Assembly: GCA_032622095.1 (NCBI GenBank)
Contig: CP136066.1
Location: 3,931,784-3,995,783 of the forward strand
Reading direction: 5' to 3'
DNA length: 64,000 bases
DNA from: Siphonodentalium dalli
Taxonomy: Eukaryota; Mollusca; Scaphopoda; Gadilida; Siphonodentaliidae
Shown in pieces: positions 10,407-21,949 of the stretch. The notes under the pieces are model-generated. The model saw only the letters and a program-made list of their open reading frames with translations, was not told the DNA's origin and ran no database searches. Made by a program: the position numbers and the translations under genes. Positions within the stretch are counted from its first letter, which is position 1, and the number at the start of each line of letters is the position of its first letter.

Positions 10407-12587
10407 ACAGGGTAAAACATATATTATATATAAGTCGTTGACACTGTAAGTCTGTTAAGAGTATATGCAGTCTGTATATTATTATTTCCTGTATGCATCA
10501 ACCAGAACGTAACACAAGTGCAAAATTACTAGGTTTAGTTTCCGGAATCTACCCGTTGTTCCTGGTGTACCAGAGTAGTTATAATCCTATAACCAAATAC
10601 CTGGCGCCATTCAATTTATATTTTGGGCGGGACAATTTCAACAGTTGGCAACTCAATCCTGGCTCAGCAGCAGTTCGAAATTTGATGATTTGCCGACTCA
10701 CATGTGTATAAAATATGTTGTTTTCCGACCAAAAGTCGAATAGTCAACAACTGGTGCTAAATTTTCGAGCTCAAGTTGGACATTTAGATTAAATTTTCCA
10801 ACCTTAACCATATAGGGGAGTTTCGTTATAACTTGAAGACTACGCATACGCAGTGCCCCAAAGGAAGTGATGTAGTTTGACAAGACGCGGATGGAACTAC
10901 ATCACTCCCGGTGGGAACTAAACTGGCGTAGTCAACTAACGACATGCTCCATTCGTTATATTGATTGCAACAACGTTTGTTATTTCACAATATCTTAGAA
11001 AGTAAACACACCTGGTGACATATTTTCCTACTAAGGCCCAGTCTCATTTACAAACCGAAAAGCTAAGTTAATTTGCCACGTGTTCACTATCAAACTTACA
11101 AGTTATACAGTGTTCACTCACATAATAAATAGTTCACAGCTATGTATTTAGATGTAATGATAACAAAGAAGGAAATTCGCGTATTCATTTGCCTACCATT
11201 TAGATTTTACAAGCACAAACGAAAATGACGCGAATTTTCGTCTGACTTTATAGATGAGCAGCACAATACATTTGAAAGCTGATCATTGCATAACTGTTTT
11301 GGACATACTAACACACAGAAACAAATCTAACCCTTTCTTTACAAAATGCATTATCCCAACTTTTGACTCAAAGTCAACTTTTCATCCGGAAGCTGAGCGA
11401 CCTTTTGAGCCAAAGACCAAAGTTGTGGAACGTTTCTAACTAATCGGTCGGAATTATTAAGAAGACCATTCTCACCGCACACCGAACGGAAAAACAAAAT
11501 ACAATATTATTACAATTTAGTGAACTCAGGTAACTCGGTATAACGTGCACAATATGCATACATGTACTTTAAAATGCTTTAGTAGCATGTGTCCAAGGGC
11601 AACGCAAAGCTATGACGTCACATGTCAGATATGGCCGGACTACATATGTAGTGTCGACCGCCTCACGGTTGAACACTACACGAAATATGGATACAGCTCG
11701 GAGCCAATCAGAAGACGGGAAAGTCACGTGATAAACACTATGGACAGACAGCATCACACTATGATTATTGTAATATTGAATCAGAACATGAGTGGTTGGT
11801 TCACTACATGTCATGTATGATCATATTACTGACGTGCATAATATTCCCAACCTTGCTTGATTTAATTAAGGTTCGATTCATTCCGGATCATTGGGACAGT
11901 TAATACCACATTTTAGCATATGCTCAGTGGTGATTTATCGAAAAATGAAATTAAACAAATTTTATACCACGATGGCCCATCTTACTATATAAATAAAGCC
12001 ATCTGTTTAAATTTTACATTTAATCAACACCTGCTGATTAAACGTGCCTACTGTTGATTAAACTTCGCAGAGTGGATTAAACTTTCTCAATACAATTTGA
12101 ACGGAAAAGTGTTTATCCATCGCAGGAACTACGATACGTTTGACCTTTCGTTCACCGGTGTGAGTTATTATTAGCGATGACATCTCGCGGAAACAATTGG
12201 ATTTAATCGGTTCATTATACAAACAAAAACCTAAAATAAACGCTAAGGAAGACATTTTATGTATGTTGTATCGCAATTGTTACAAATAACACAATACAGT
12301 ATGTTTTTCTCAATATATGTTTATCTCGAATAAATTAAAATGAACAAGGTACGGACATTGGAAAGTACGTTTCGGATGTAAACAAAGGTCTGTGTTGTTT
12401 ACCTACTTTCCAGTGTTCTGATATCAATGCGCGGCAATGTAATGGTTTGATCCACACCTGTGGTATCGAAAAATGGGTGCCGCTGCAAAGCGTAAACAGA
12501 TACTGTTTTCGTCGTTTGAAAATATTTTGATGGCGATTTAAATTGGAAATGACGATTTTCACATTGTAAAGATCGTGGCATAAACAA
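10407..12587. other. Non-coding stretch, no gene seen
   Basis: No convincing coding frame on either strand. A GATTAAAC motif recurs four times at about 12015-12075. Around 11380-11660 several short frames overlap on both strands without recognisable motifs. Confidence 0.35.
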
Positions 12588-12728
12588 ATATACGCATAGA
12601 GTTTCTGAATAACAAATTTAATTCACTCGTGGGATTGGCGATTTACACCACTGGCTGAAGCTCGTGGTGTAAATCGCCAATCCCACGAGTGGATTAAATT
12701 TGTTATTCAGAAACTCTATGCGTATATT
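12588..12728. repeat. Long hairpin: 64-bp arms, 12-bp loop
   Basis: Left arm 12588-12651 and right arm 12664-12728 are almost perfect reverse complements; one clear difference is AATTCACTCG versus AATCCACTCG. The outer ends are ATATACGCATAG and its inverse, and the arms close on CACCAC...GTGGTG. This resembles a solo fold-back MITE or a head-to-head arm of a longer element, but no target duplication is clear. Confidence 0.85.
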
Positions 12729-13442
12729 CTATATATGATGTCGCCCAGAAGGGGATATAACTTGTTCACTTTCGCACTAGCTCGCGCGTGCGACCGATTC
12801 ACTTGCGAGCACCAATGCGCTACCGGAATATTTCAAAATCCTCGCGAGTCAGCAGAGTTATCATGTTATGCATGTAGTTATACTAGAAATGCATTGTATG
12901 TCGATATTTGGCACAGTTATGGTGGAACCAAACGGAACACATGAGAACTATATTTCTTTAGTATGTGGTTGGTGAAGTGTACATGAACCAGCTGTTGGAC
13001 CTGGCACATCGACCGAAAGTTGTTATGACAATAGTTATCGACGTCTATGGAGAAATGTTGTGGACAAACATATAATAGTACCTCTAGTGTTTTGAGCAGA
13101 TACCGAACATTATGTCATCTGTGAACTAGTCAACTAAGCGCTCACTCATAACATTGTTCTGTACCCATTCAAAAACAACACTGGTTATCCTCAATATAAT
13201 TCATGTAATAACAAATGGCCTGTCGGCATTAATTAGAGAAACCTAATAGTCCCTTTGTGTACAAGGGATAAAACAACTTCGAAGTGAGGAACCATCTTGA
13301 GACTTCCGAAATAAAGAACCTACGGAATAATGTCCCTGCGGAATGACGACATTATCTTACACCAAAGGCATATTTCGGTTATGTCAAGTGGTAACATGAA
13401 TCTGTCAAAGTTTGCCCTTTGACATTACTAGTAGAAACACAC
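12729..13442. other. Non-coding stretch, no gene seen
   Basis: No recognisable gene; only short frames. It ends at the target-site copy of the large TIR element that follows. Confidence 0.35.
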
Positions 13443-13450
13443 TGGGTATG

Positions 13451-13726
13451 GGGACATGACAATCTGCGGGATGGGATGGGATATGGGACAAATCGACAAT
13501 CTGCGGGACAGAATTTCAAATTGCGTGGGACGGCCGATATCTCGAGTAATACAAGGCGTAGGGGGGCTCACTTTGGTGTCTAACGAAAGGCCCACATTCG
13601 CCCTATCACACATATTAACCCCGCCACTGACCGGACACCAGAAGTTGCATTATTTGATCGACAACTGACCTAACATGGGGTGGAATTTGGGATAGAATGA
13701 CAATCTGCGGGACAGGATTTTCAAAT
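13451..13726 (+). repeat. Left terminal inverted repeat of the 3.4-kb element
   Basis: Matches the reverse complement of 16549-16824 base by base with few differences (for example ACAAATCGAC versus ACAAAACGAC). The motif GACAATCTGCGGGA occurs three times within it, at about 13457, 13495 and 13699, suggesting the TIR itself grew from a shorter repeated unit. Confidence 0.88.
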
Positions 13727-14420
13727 TGCGTGGGACGGCCGATATCTCGAGGAATACAGCACGTAGAGGGCTCCTGTTAGTATCTAACGAAAGGTCAACA
13801 TTCGCCATATCCACACATATTAACCCCGCTACTGACCGGACACCGGAAGTTACATTATTCGGTCGACAACTGACCTAACATAAAATGCCACAAACACGAA
13901 AAACTGCGTTCGACAATAATGTTTAGAATTTAGATTTCTCGATGAATACGCAAGCAAACAACAAGATTTAGGTATCAAATAACGCAATGGAATACTGTGC
14001 ATTCGTTTTTAGCTACAATATGGCTGTTTTAGTGCGAATATTGTAATGGCGAACACACAAACACGCGCCGATAAAACAGCTAAAAATAGACTCGATGTTT
14101 ACAATTACAGGATCGATTTCAGCTGGTATATTCAATATAATGGGACGTATGGTATATCAAAATGTAGGATTAGACACATGGAATGTATTTTTTTTAAATG
14201 GGTCCACCAGGCGGTGAAATTGTTGCAGAAATTCGCTCCAAGATATTCGCACTTATTTTTATTTCAGTTGTGACTAAAAGCCCAGATGCCGGAGCCCGGC
14301 GACTAAAAGCCAAGTTACAAAATAGATCAACTGGTTTGAACGAATGAATATGTCAATGGTAAGACTATTCAAAAGAATATTCAAATCAAATAGTGTTTAT
14401 AGACTTAAAAACTTATGTGT

Positions 14421-14640
14421 CCGCCATTCATATGTGGTGGAGGTTATCATATTATCTGCCAGTCATACGCGGGGGAGGTTCTCGTATGAACATATTATCT
14501 GCTGGTCAGACGCGGTGGAGGTTCATATTATCCGGCGGTCATACGCGAGGGAATTTCTCATATTATCATCCGGTCATACGCGGGGGAGGTTCTGATATGA
14601 ACATATTATCCGCCGGTCATACGCGGTGGAGGTTCATATA
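14421..14640 (+). repeat. Internal minisatellite, left part
   Basis: Imperfect units of about 35-45 bp contain CCGGTCATACGCG, (G)GGAGGTTCTCATAT and ATTATCCGCC. The array is interrupted by the LINE insertion and resumes in the same orientation at 16172. Confidence 0.8.
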
Positions 14641-14955
14641 GTTTTAGTTTAAACATATTTATTTGTCTGATTTCAATAACACATATAGGAAATGATACAT
14701 ACATTTTTATATAGACAATGGGATTGGAGGACAAGTGCTTACTCACTTATGAGTACCTCCTCTCCCATTTGCTATTACACTGAAAAATAAATCAAGAATA
14801 ATGGTATTGCAACATGACTACCAAAGGCAAGTTGAACTTATATACATGTACATATCACCGGTCGTTTCCCGCCCCCGAGTCAGTCTTTTGTTTATACATG
14901 AATTACTTGGAAGTCGTCTTTGATTGAGTCATTTGCTGGCTTGTATATGTATTTG

Positions 14956-15972
14956 CTAGACTTGGTCAATAGCATCTAGTTTTGTCTCACGGATGAATGA
15001 TTGTACAGCTAAGAAAATTTTTTCATTGTCGCAATCGGGTAGAGCAGGGTCTCCAAATAGCAGAATTTTTAGTGAGTAAATATTATAAGGAAGTAATTTA
15101 TTCAATAGGCGAATTCTTGGGATCGAATGTAGGCAACAATCAAAGAAATAATGGAAGGCATTTTCTTCTCCATTTCCACATGAGCAGTCTTTGCAACTTG
15201 CAATGTAATTTTGAACCTTATCTGATAGGAGGTTGCTACATTCACATCGTAATCTGCAGTGATATATATTTTCAGTCCGCTTTCCTACATTGTAATATTT
15301 GGGGGGTTTGGGTATTTCTGGTTTAAATGTGTTTAGATAACATTGTAGGTTAAGATCTCGAGTCTTAGTTTTGGTTGCATTCCAATTTTTTACACACGTG
15401 GGCATGAATGTTGACTCCATTCTTTTTGTATTAGGTTTAAAATGTATAAAGTTTGATGCAAATCTAGTATCGTGGTCGCTTATATCGGAGAATTTTGGGG
15501 GAAGTAAGTCAACTAAATATTTGGGCACTTTGTGATTGACAATGTTATGAAAAAGTGAAAGTCTTTTTGTTTGTCTTCTTTCTGAAAGTGTTTCCCAACC
15601 CATTTCGGTTAGTATTCGTTTGCGAGGTACAGATCTCGTACAGCCACTTATAATGCGTGCGGCTTCATATTCTACATCATCTAGTTGTTTGAGTAACTTG
15701 TCTGGTGCTCCAGCCCAGACACTACTTGCATATTCCATGATTGGGCGTACGTGTGACAAATAGAGGATTTCAAGAGTTTTCCGGTTTAAAAGATACTTGA
15801 GTCTTCGTAGTTGGGATAATTTAGCATAAGCTCTGGCACATACATTTTCTATATAACTGTCCCATGTTAAGTCGTCATGTGTTTGGTGCCTTATGACACT
15901 TATTATATTGGCACAGGTCATGTAAGAAGAAAAAAAATATATATTTAGGACAACTGTCAGTGTTGCGCACAT
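14956..15972 (-). CDS. LINE reverse transcriptase, C-terminal fragment (5'-truncated)
   Basis: A 338-codon frame. From about residue 29 onward it matches the end of non-LTR retrotransposon ORF2 proteins: the DDLTWDSYI segment, then LYLSHVRPIMEYASSVWAG (the conserved post-catalytic 'thumb' motif), and a cysteine and histidine-rich C-terminal stretch (CKDCSCGNGEENAFHYFFDC). The catalytic palm motifs are absent, so it cannot be a working polymerase. The first 28 residues match nothing and probably come from sequence joined at truncation. Minus-strand transcription ends near 14640, where an AATAAA-like signal (plus-strand TTTATTTG at about 14658) is seen. Possible CR1, L2 or Jockey-like relationship; the clade cannot be fixed by eye. 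Confidence 0.85.
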   Translation of the reverse strand: MCATLTVVLNIYFFSSYMTCANIISVIRHQTHDDLTWDSYIENVCARAYAKLSQLRRLKYLLNRKTLEILYLSHVRPIMEYASSVWAGAPDKLLKQLDDVEYEAARIISGCTRSVPRKRILTEMGWETLSERRQTKRLSLFHNIVNHKVPKYLVDLLPPKFSDISDHDTRFASNFIHFKPNTKRMESTFMPTCVKNWNATKTKTRDLNLQCYLNTFKPEIPKPPKYYNVGKRTENIYHCRLRCECSNLLSDKVQNYIASCKDCSCGNGEENAFHYFFDCCLHSIPRIRLLNKLLPYNIYSLKILLFGDPALPDCDNEKIFLAVQSFIRETKLDAIDQV

Positions 15973-16171
15973 AGCTTTTTCTTTATGAGCATGAGCATAC
16001 CAGTAGTGTACTTATTATGCACTGGTCAGTCACCGTCACTGCTTTAGTATTTCCACTTTTAGCATTTATCAGCTTATGCTTTTAGTATCCATGAACTGAG
16101 TGCATCAGTTGTATTTGGATAATTATATACTTTTGTATACGAAAGGGGTGGGGTGGGGGTATTTATGTTTC

Positions 16172-16548
16172 AGGTTCATATTCATATTATCCACCGGTCA
16201 TACTCGAGGGAGGTTCTCATATTATCCTCCGGTCATACGTTGGGAGGTTCTCATATGAACATATTATCCGCCGGTCATACGCGAAAGAGGTTCTCATATT
16301 ATCCACCGGTCATACGCGAGGGAGGTTCTCATATTATCCTCCGGCCATACGTAGGGGAGGTTCTCATATGAACATATTATCCGCCGGTAATACGCGGTGG
16401 AGGTTCATATTATCTGCCGGTCATACGCGAGGGAGGTTCTCATATTATCCTCCGGTCATATGTGGGGAAGGTTCTGATATGAACATATTATCCGCCGGTC
16501 ATACGCGGTGGAGGTTCATATTATCCACCGGTCATACGTAGGGGAGGT
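16172..16548 (+). repeat. Internal minisatellite, right part
   Basis: Continuation of the array at 14421-14640: about nine imperfect units with CCGGTCATACGC and GGAGGTTCTCATATTATCC. At its left edge TTCATAT occurs twice in succession (16174-16185), which could be the target duplication left by the LINE. Confidence 0.8.
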
Positions 16549-16824
16549 TCTTTGAAAATCCTGTCCCGCAGATTGTCATTCTATCCCAAATTCCACCCCA
16601 TGTTAGGTCAGTTGTCGATCAAATAATGCAACTTCTGGTGTCCGGTCAGTGTCGGGGTTAATATGTGTGATAGGGCGAGTGTGGACCTTTCGTTAGACAC
16701 CAAAATGAGCTCCCTACGCCTTGTATTCCTCGAGATGTCGGCCGTCCCACGCAATTTTAAATTCTGTCCCGCAGATTGTCGTTTTGTCCCATATCCCATC
16801 CCATTCCGCAGATTGTCATGTCCC
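16549..16824 (-). repeat. Right terminal inverted repeat of the 3.4-kb element
   Basis: Reverse complement of 13451-13726. It ends GATTGTCATGTCCC directly before the second TGGGTATG target copy. Confidence 0.88.
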
Positions 16825-16832
16825 TGGGTATG

Positions 16833-17599
16833 ATACTTTGTGGATGCCCTTTCCGAGTTTACATCACAAAGTCACACTATTCACGTGTATACCAACACAT
16901 AGCAGATCGGACCCACGAATGGACCCATTAATATGAGGTTTTAATCGTCAGATATCGACTAAGTACTAACAGGTTTTGAATTGTTGTCAGTCTAGAACAA
17001 AAATCCATTGATTTTCACTGGTAAAGAGTGTCTATTGTTCCGTCGCCCACAAGTGGTAAATAATACAGAATTAAGCATTTGTTATCACTTTCGACGCATT
17101 ACGTATGGGGGCGGGTTTTTCCCCCATTTTTCGCTGAGACTGCATGTGATACGAATTATGTCGATAGCAAGGACGTCTCGTTATTGTTTGCCCTGTAAGC
17201 CGCAGATTGCCTGACGACAATTATGAATTAGTTGGTGTTAACTGGACAGTTGATCTTTAACTAAATACACAATACGTATGTTGTACTCTTCTGGACAAAC
17301 CTACTTGAATATACGGTATTTTCTATTAGATAACAATTATCCACTGCACAGAAAACATAATTTACACGCAAATTCAGCCAAAATGACATGTGCCGAATTC
17401 ATCCCAAACTAAAACTTATGTTACATAAATTGGAAAGTTACTCAAGGTGGCGCGTGTATAATCTTGCGAGATAGGTAATCAAATCGAATAAATGAGAATA
17501 AACTGGAAACCTATTTACAAAATGTACACAATGTACAAACCTGTTTTAACTGCAGCTGATTCTAAATGCTTAGATCATATACAGAGGCAGTTATTGTGT
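16833..17599. other. Non-coding stretch, no gene seen
   Basis: Unique-looking AT-rich sequence between the TIR element and a minisatellite. Short frames only. Confidence 0.35.
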
Positions 17600-18075
17600 T
17601 TCGTCACGTCCATTCTCGCGAGAGTCTTAGAACATAATTATATCGAGGCATGTAATTGAGGTTCGCCACGTCCGTTCTCGCGAGAGTCTTAGAACATATA
17701 TCGAGGCATGTAATTGTGGTTCGCATCCGTTCTCGAGAGAGTCTTTGAACATACATCCAGGCATATACTTGTGGTTCTCCACGTCTTTTCTCGCGAGATT
17801 CTTAGAACATATATCGAGGCATGCAATTGTAGTTCGCGTCCGTTCTCGTGAGAGTCTTATAACACATATCCATGCATGTAACTGTGATTCGCGTCCGTTC
17901 ACGCGAGAGTTTTAGAACATATATCCATGCATGTAATTGTGGTTCGCGTCCGTCCTCGCGAAAGTTTTAGAACATATATACAAGCATGTAAGTGTGGTTC
18001 GCGAGAGTCTTAGAACACATATCCATGCGTTTCATTGTGGTTCGCCACGTCCGTTCTAGCGAGAGTCTTAGATAC
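17600..18075. repeat. Minisatellite with 43-62-bp units, nine copies
   Basis: Nine copies share GCGAGAGTCTTAGAACATAT, GGCATGTAATTGTGG and TTCGC(CACG)TCCGTTCTC. Start-to-start spacings are 62, 56, 58, 54, 55, 55, 43 and 58 bp. Indels are concentrated at the CACG and TATATC positions. The minus-strand frame with a repeating peptide here is an artefact of the array. Confidence 0.85.
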
Positions 18076-19128
18076 CACAGTATGTTCTACTTTAATTTCA
18101 GATTACGATTGACCATGCGGCGGTTTGAAGAGATTACATACATTTATATTGATTAATTTATTAAGATGTAAGAAAGTGTCAACTGGGAAATAGTTGTGTT
18201 TAAAGATTATGAAGTAATACACAAACACAACAACACAACAACAACAAAAACCATGTATGTACATCCAACCTAGGACATTTATAAATATGCAGATAAAAAC
18301 ATTTTGTGTACGATTAACAAGCAAAGTGTTTGTGTATATGTTATTACATTCCCGGAATATCGATCTGCTAGTGTTCCATAAATGATAATACAACCAGTAA
18401 TTGAATTAAGGTGAGTGGACTACTGTGAAAGATATGGTGGCCGAGTGGGTGTAGATGCTGAAGTCGCCATAAATACAATTTATATTATATCCAGATTGGT
18501 AACAGACAATGTATTTCCTATATATGTATGAATTATATGTAGCGAAGTTTCGAGTTTGTAATTTTGTGTTGCCTGCTTAACGAACACACCGGTTTAAAAA
18601 GCTTCCACGGCGATCGAATGTGATTAATAATAAACAGCGTGCATTCACCAACACTGGTTAACGTATTGCCTTATTTCAACATAAAAGAAAACAAACCCGC
18701 GAAAAACAATCATTTATTAACGAATACAAGTGCACGTACATATGCATGTTAGTCGGCGATTAGTCTGATGTATTTGAAGAATAGAACTTCACATTGTATT
18801 TCCACTGAACATTACATCAACTACACGTGACGTCAGGATCAAGCGTATAATGACGTGTTGCTCAGCGAGTGATTGGTCGCTTGTAATTGTATTGTATGTT
18901 TAGGTGACATAATGTGTATATATTGTGCTGATGCCGATTGTAGAACCCGATGATATATTCAGACAATGTGTGTTATTTAAATTATCTAACTTTGTGACAA
19001 ACTAAGTATACTCTTTGCGACATCCACTTTTGGTCGGGGCAAGATGCAACTCGGGTCTACGACTATTCAAGAACCACGTATTTAGTAATATACAAATGCG
19101 GTTAATATGTGGTTTTGTCAACGCTGTA
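18076..19128. other. Non-coding stretch, no gene seen
   Basis: No recognisable gene. A CRE-like ACGTGACGTCAGG stands at about 18822, but no gene start lies close enough to give it meaning. Confidence 0.35.
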
Positions 19129-19641
19129 TATTTATATACTAAGTGTGATTATCACTAAATCCAGCATTCCGATTGGTCGGCGCCCACGTGACTTGTTGCA
19201 GTTATTTATCGGAGAACGCGCAACAGCTCATAACTGCAACCCCATAATTACATCGATACGTCATCGATACCAGAAAGAAAAACGCGTAATGTTTTGGGCG
19301 CATTTGGACTCGCGCAGGATTGACTTAATAAATCATCGGGTTTCAATATAAAGAGAAATTGTTCTTGTTAACTTTTGCCAAGGGTGCTATGGGATATTTT
19401 GGGCTGGTTTTGTCACGATACATTTTTCGATTTAAATACATTAACAAAAGTGGCTCTTTCGCTAAATGTATATAAATATAAGGATTAACTGTCATGTAGA
19501 CTGTTTTTATGGAGATGTAACCGTGAGGTAAATGGTCATAACTTGTGTAAAACCCGAAGGGTTTTACATACAAGTTATGACCACTTACCTCACGGTTACA
19601 TCTCCATAAAAACAGTCCACATGACAGTTAATCCTTATATA
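19129..19641 (+). mobile_element. Palindrome-ended dispersed element, copy A
   Basis: The body 19129-19557 reappears in reverse orientation at 52985-53404. In this copy the end forms a long palindrome: left arm about 19481-19557 and right arm 19561-19641, both carrying (reading outward from the centre) GGTTTTACA, CAAGTTATGACCA and ACATCTCCATAAAAACAG. The centre is AAACCCGAAGGGTTT. Arms are about 78 bp with a few mismatches. No transposase or clear target duplication is visible. A MITE or fold-back element is likely. Confidence 0.72.
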
Positions 19642-19911
19642 CACAAGCATACACATGAAGATTCCCATCGATTATTCATATCTATATAGTCCACTAATTC
19701 AGTACCGGTAACGTGAACATAGCCCATGTACCGACCATTCCCGTGACCGATACTGGTACCGTTGAGAAGCCAGGTTTGAGGATTCACCAAAATCACGCAA
19801 CATTCAATTTATGCAATTTGAATCGATTGTATGGTCAAATTTGGCGATTTATTTAGAACATCCTGCAAGGAAGTTTAGCTTGATGATCACAGAGGAAACT
19901 TATTTCGATTG

Positions 19912-21396
19912 ATGCGCGAACTTCTGATCAATGTAACCTGTTCCATTCGTCACAACAACGTTTTTTCTAGGTGGTTTGATGTGCGACAGGGAGCCAGACA
20001 GGGAGGAATCCTCTCGCATTTGTACTATATGATATACGTTGACGAGTTGATACATACCCTTGCAAACTCGCCGTTTGGCTTAAACATGCTGGGTGTAAAT
20101 TGTACGTCTCCGACACATGCAGACGATATGGTTCTGTTGTCTCTCAGTAAATCTGGTTTATCATCACTATGTGATATTTGCTACGATTACAGTAACAAAT
20201 GGCGGTATCGATATAACCCAAATAAATGCGCTGTAGTGGTATTTAATGAAACTAAATCCGAATTTTCGCATCAGGATCGACTTTGGAACCTTGGTACCTC
20301 AGATGTCAAAGAAACCACTAACATAACTCATTTGGGCATTTATTTTGATAAGTATGACTTTAATGGCATATTCACTGAGCATATATGCGAGAAGACTCGT
20401 AGCACGTTTATGATGCTCAACAACGCCGGCCTTTACCCGGGTGGTATGACCCCAACAAGTTGCTCGTTGATATATTCGTCGGTGGTCATACCTAAAGGGC
20501 TGTACGGGTCTGAACTTCTCTGGAATTTGAACCAAAAACACGTTGATCGCCTGGAACGAACACACATATTCTGTTTAAAGTATTACCAGGGCCTTCACCG
20601 TCGTACAAAAACGGTTATTGCGCAAGGATTAGTCGGAACCTCGTCTATGGTGTCACTTATCGAAAAACGTAAAATGTCATTCTTCGGTTCTTTGTGCAAC
20701 TTAAAATCTTCTAAAACTGTGAAACAAGTATTTTTCACGCGCTTATATAAATACATCGTTGATACTACATGCTCATCATCAAGTTACATGTCTGACATCA
20801 TTGACACTCTTAACAAATATGACCTGACCGAAGCTCTTGAGAACTACATCGAAAATTCAATATTCCCTAAGAAATCAACATGGAAATGTGCCATAATCGA
20901 ATCATGGTCAAAAGTTAATAGAGAATATTGGGACATGAGCGTAAATGAGGATACTCGACTTGCTAGGTTCTCTGCCGTCCATCCAACGTTATGCATGTCC
21001 CGGCTATGGGAAAATTGTCGCATATATCCAGCCCATAAAAAATCATATCTACTTATTGCACGCCTTATTTGTATCCTGGAAACAAATGAGGAAACCTGCG
21101 TATTATGTGACAACAAACATACAGATCTTGTAAAACATGCCTTAATTGAATGTTCTTCCATTTGCGACGATCGAAATACCTTTGAATTCGAGCTACTGAA
21201 CTTGTTTGATGTAGATATTTATATGCAGTATGACAAACTGGATGTAGAATCCAAAACGCGCGTTCTACTAACAGGTCTACATGAAAATATATATTGTTCG
21301 CCCGAAGAAGAAAATAAACTAATAGACTTTTTCGTGAACAAAGCTGCATTCCTCTGGAGAGTATATGTTGATCGACTGAAGCAAAGTCCTGACTAG
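19912..21396 (+). CDS. LINE reverse transcriptase, palm-to-C-terminus fragment
   Basis: The frame opens at 19879 after a TAG, and recognisable RT sequence starts near 19885 (DDHRGNLF). The first ATG is at 19912. Numbering from the codon before it (19909), VRQGARQGGILS (residues 25-36) is RT block 4 and HADD (70-73) is the catalytic metal-binding motif, with His in place of the usual Tyr or Phe. The Pro normally following GGILS is His. Residues after 200 match the LINE thumb region, and residues from about 397 form a cysteine-histidine motif (CVLC...H...C) typical of LINE C-termini. The N-terminal fingers, endonuclease and ORF1 are missing, so this copy is dead on arrival, yet its 494 codons remain free of stops, indicating recent insertion. 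Confidence 0.85.
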   Translation: MRELLINVTCSIRHNNVFSRWFDVRQGARQGGILSHLYYMIYVDELIHTLANSPFGLNMLGVNCTSPTHADDMVLLSLSKSGLSSLCDICYDYSNKWRYRYNPNKCAVVVFNETKSEFSHQDRLWNLGTSDVKETTNITHLGIYFDKYDFNGIFTEHICEKTRSTFMMLNNAGLYPGGMTPTSCSLIYSSVVIPKGLYGSELLWNLNQKHVDRLERTHIFCLKYYQGLHRRTKTVIAQGLVGTSSMVSLIEKRKMSFFGSLCNLKSSKTVKQVFFTRLYKYIVDTTCSSSSYMSDIIDTLNKYDLTEALENYIENSIFPKKSTWKCAIIESWSKVNREYWDMSVNEDTRLARFSAVHPTLCMSRLWENCRIYPAHKKSYLLIARLICILETNEETCVLCDNKHTDLVKHALIECSSICDDRNTFEFELLNLFDVDIYMQYDKLDVESKTRVLLTGLHENIYCSPEEENKLIDFFVNKAAFLWRVYVDRLKQSPD

Positions 21397-21949
21397 GTCT
21401 CCCAAACCTTCATATAAAATCTATCATAACATGCAGTTATATGCGTGTTCGTAATATCTGTGTATTGTTTTACCAGTAGGTACGTTTGTCTGTATGTACG
21501 TCTGCCGTTTGTTTGTTTGTCTCGTATGCCTGCTTGTCTGACTGTCGTATGTATGTCTGTAAGTACGATATGGCTATATACATGAGCGGTGCTGGGGGGA
21601 ATGGTCGGCTCCGAGTCGGTAAGACTGCACAAAGGCATTGGCGTTTGTGGGTCTTCCAGATAGAGAGATCCCTGATTTGGGTCCAACTCCGGCTTGGTCG
21701 TCTCGGAGTATACTATTCCTCTGTCTGTAAGTACGATATGGCTGTAGAATGGAATGTCTACTTTATATAGTGCATGAGTGTGTATATATGCATGTGTAGT
21801 TAGTTCATCATACATATTGAGACATGTGTTGTTGATATGTTTGTAATCTTAAATTTCTTATACACTGTATTATGTACCAAATTGTGTTTGTTCTCATAAT
21901 ATTAACATTTATATATGAATCTCCATACGTGGAGGATAATAAAGATATA
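21397..21949. other. LINE 3' untranslated region
   Basis: Non-coding tail of the LINE. The blocks TCTGTAAGTACGATATGGCT occur twice (about 21556 and 21722), and the 21480-21550 section is rich in GTCTGTATGTACG and TTTGTCTG units. Minus-strand frames here have no known domain. Confidence 0.5.

Larger units (their letters stand above)
13443..16832. mobile_element. 3.4-kb TIR transposon with 276-bp inverted ends, 8-bp target duplication and nested LINE
   Basis: TGGGTATG occurs at 13443-13450 and 16825-16832, immediately outside a pair of long inverted repeats, giving a perfect 8-bp target site duplication. The element (13451-16824) starts GGGACATGACAATCTGCGG and ends with its inverse. Terminal repeats are about 276 bp and about 95% identical by eye. 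After the left TIR a second, more diverged copy of its inner part follows (about 13727-13884). Internal same-direction minisatellites lie at 14421-14640 and 16172-16548, and a LINE fragment sits between them. No transposase frame is visible, so it is non-autonomous. An 8-bp duplication fits hAT or P superfamilies; the long repetitive TIRs are more like Foldback or Galileo-type elements. Confidence 0.85.

Noticed and set aside
18815-18835. CRE-like ACGTGACGTCAGG as a promoter element
   Set aside because: No gene start nearby; such short matches occur by chance in a 64-kb window.
21486-21815. Frames in the LINE 3' UTR (94 codons plus, 140 codons minus)
   Set aside because: No domain; the sequence is repetitive GTCTGTATG-type text downstream of the RT stop.
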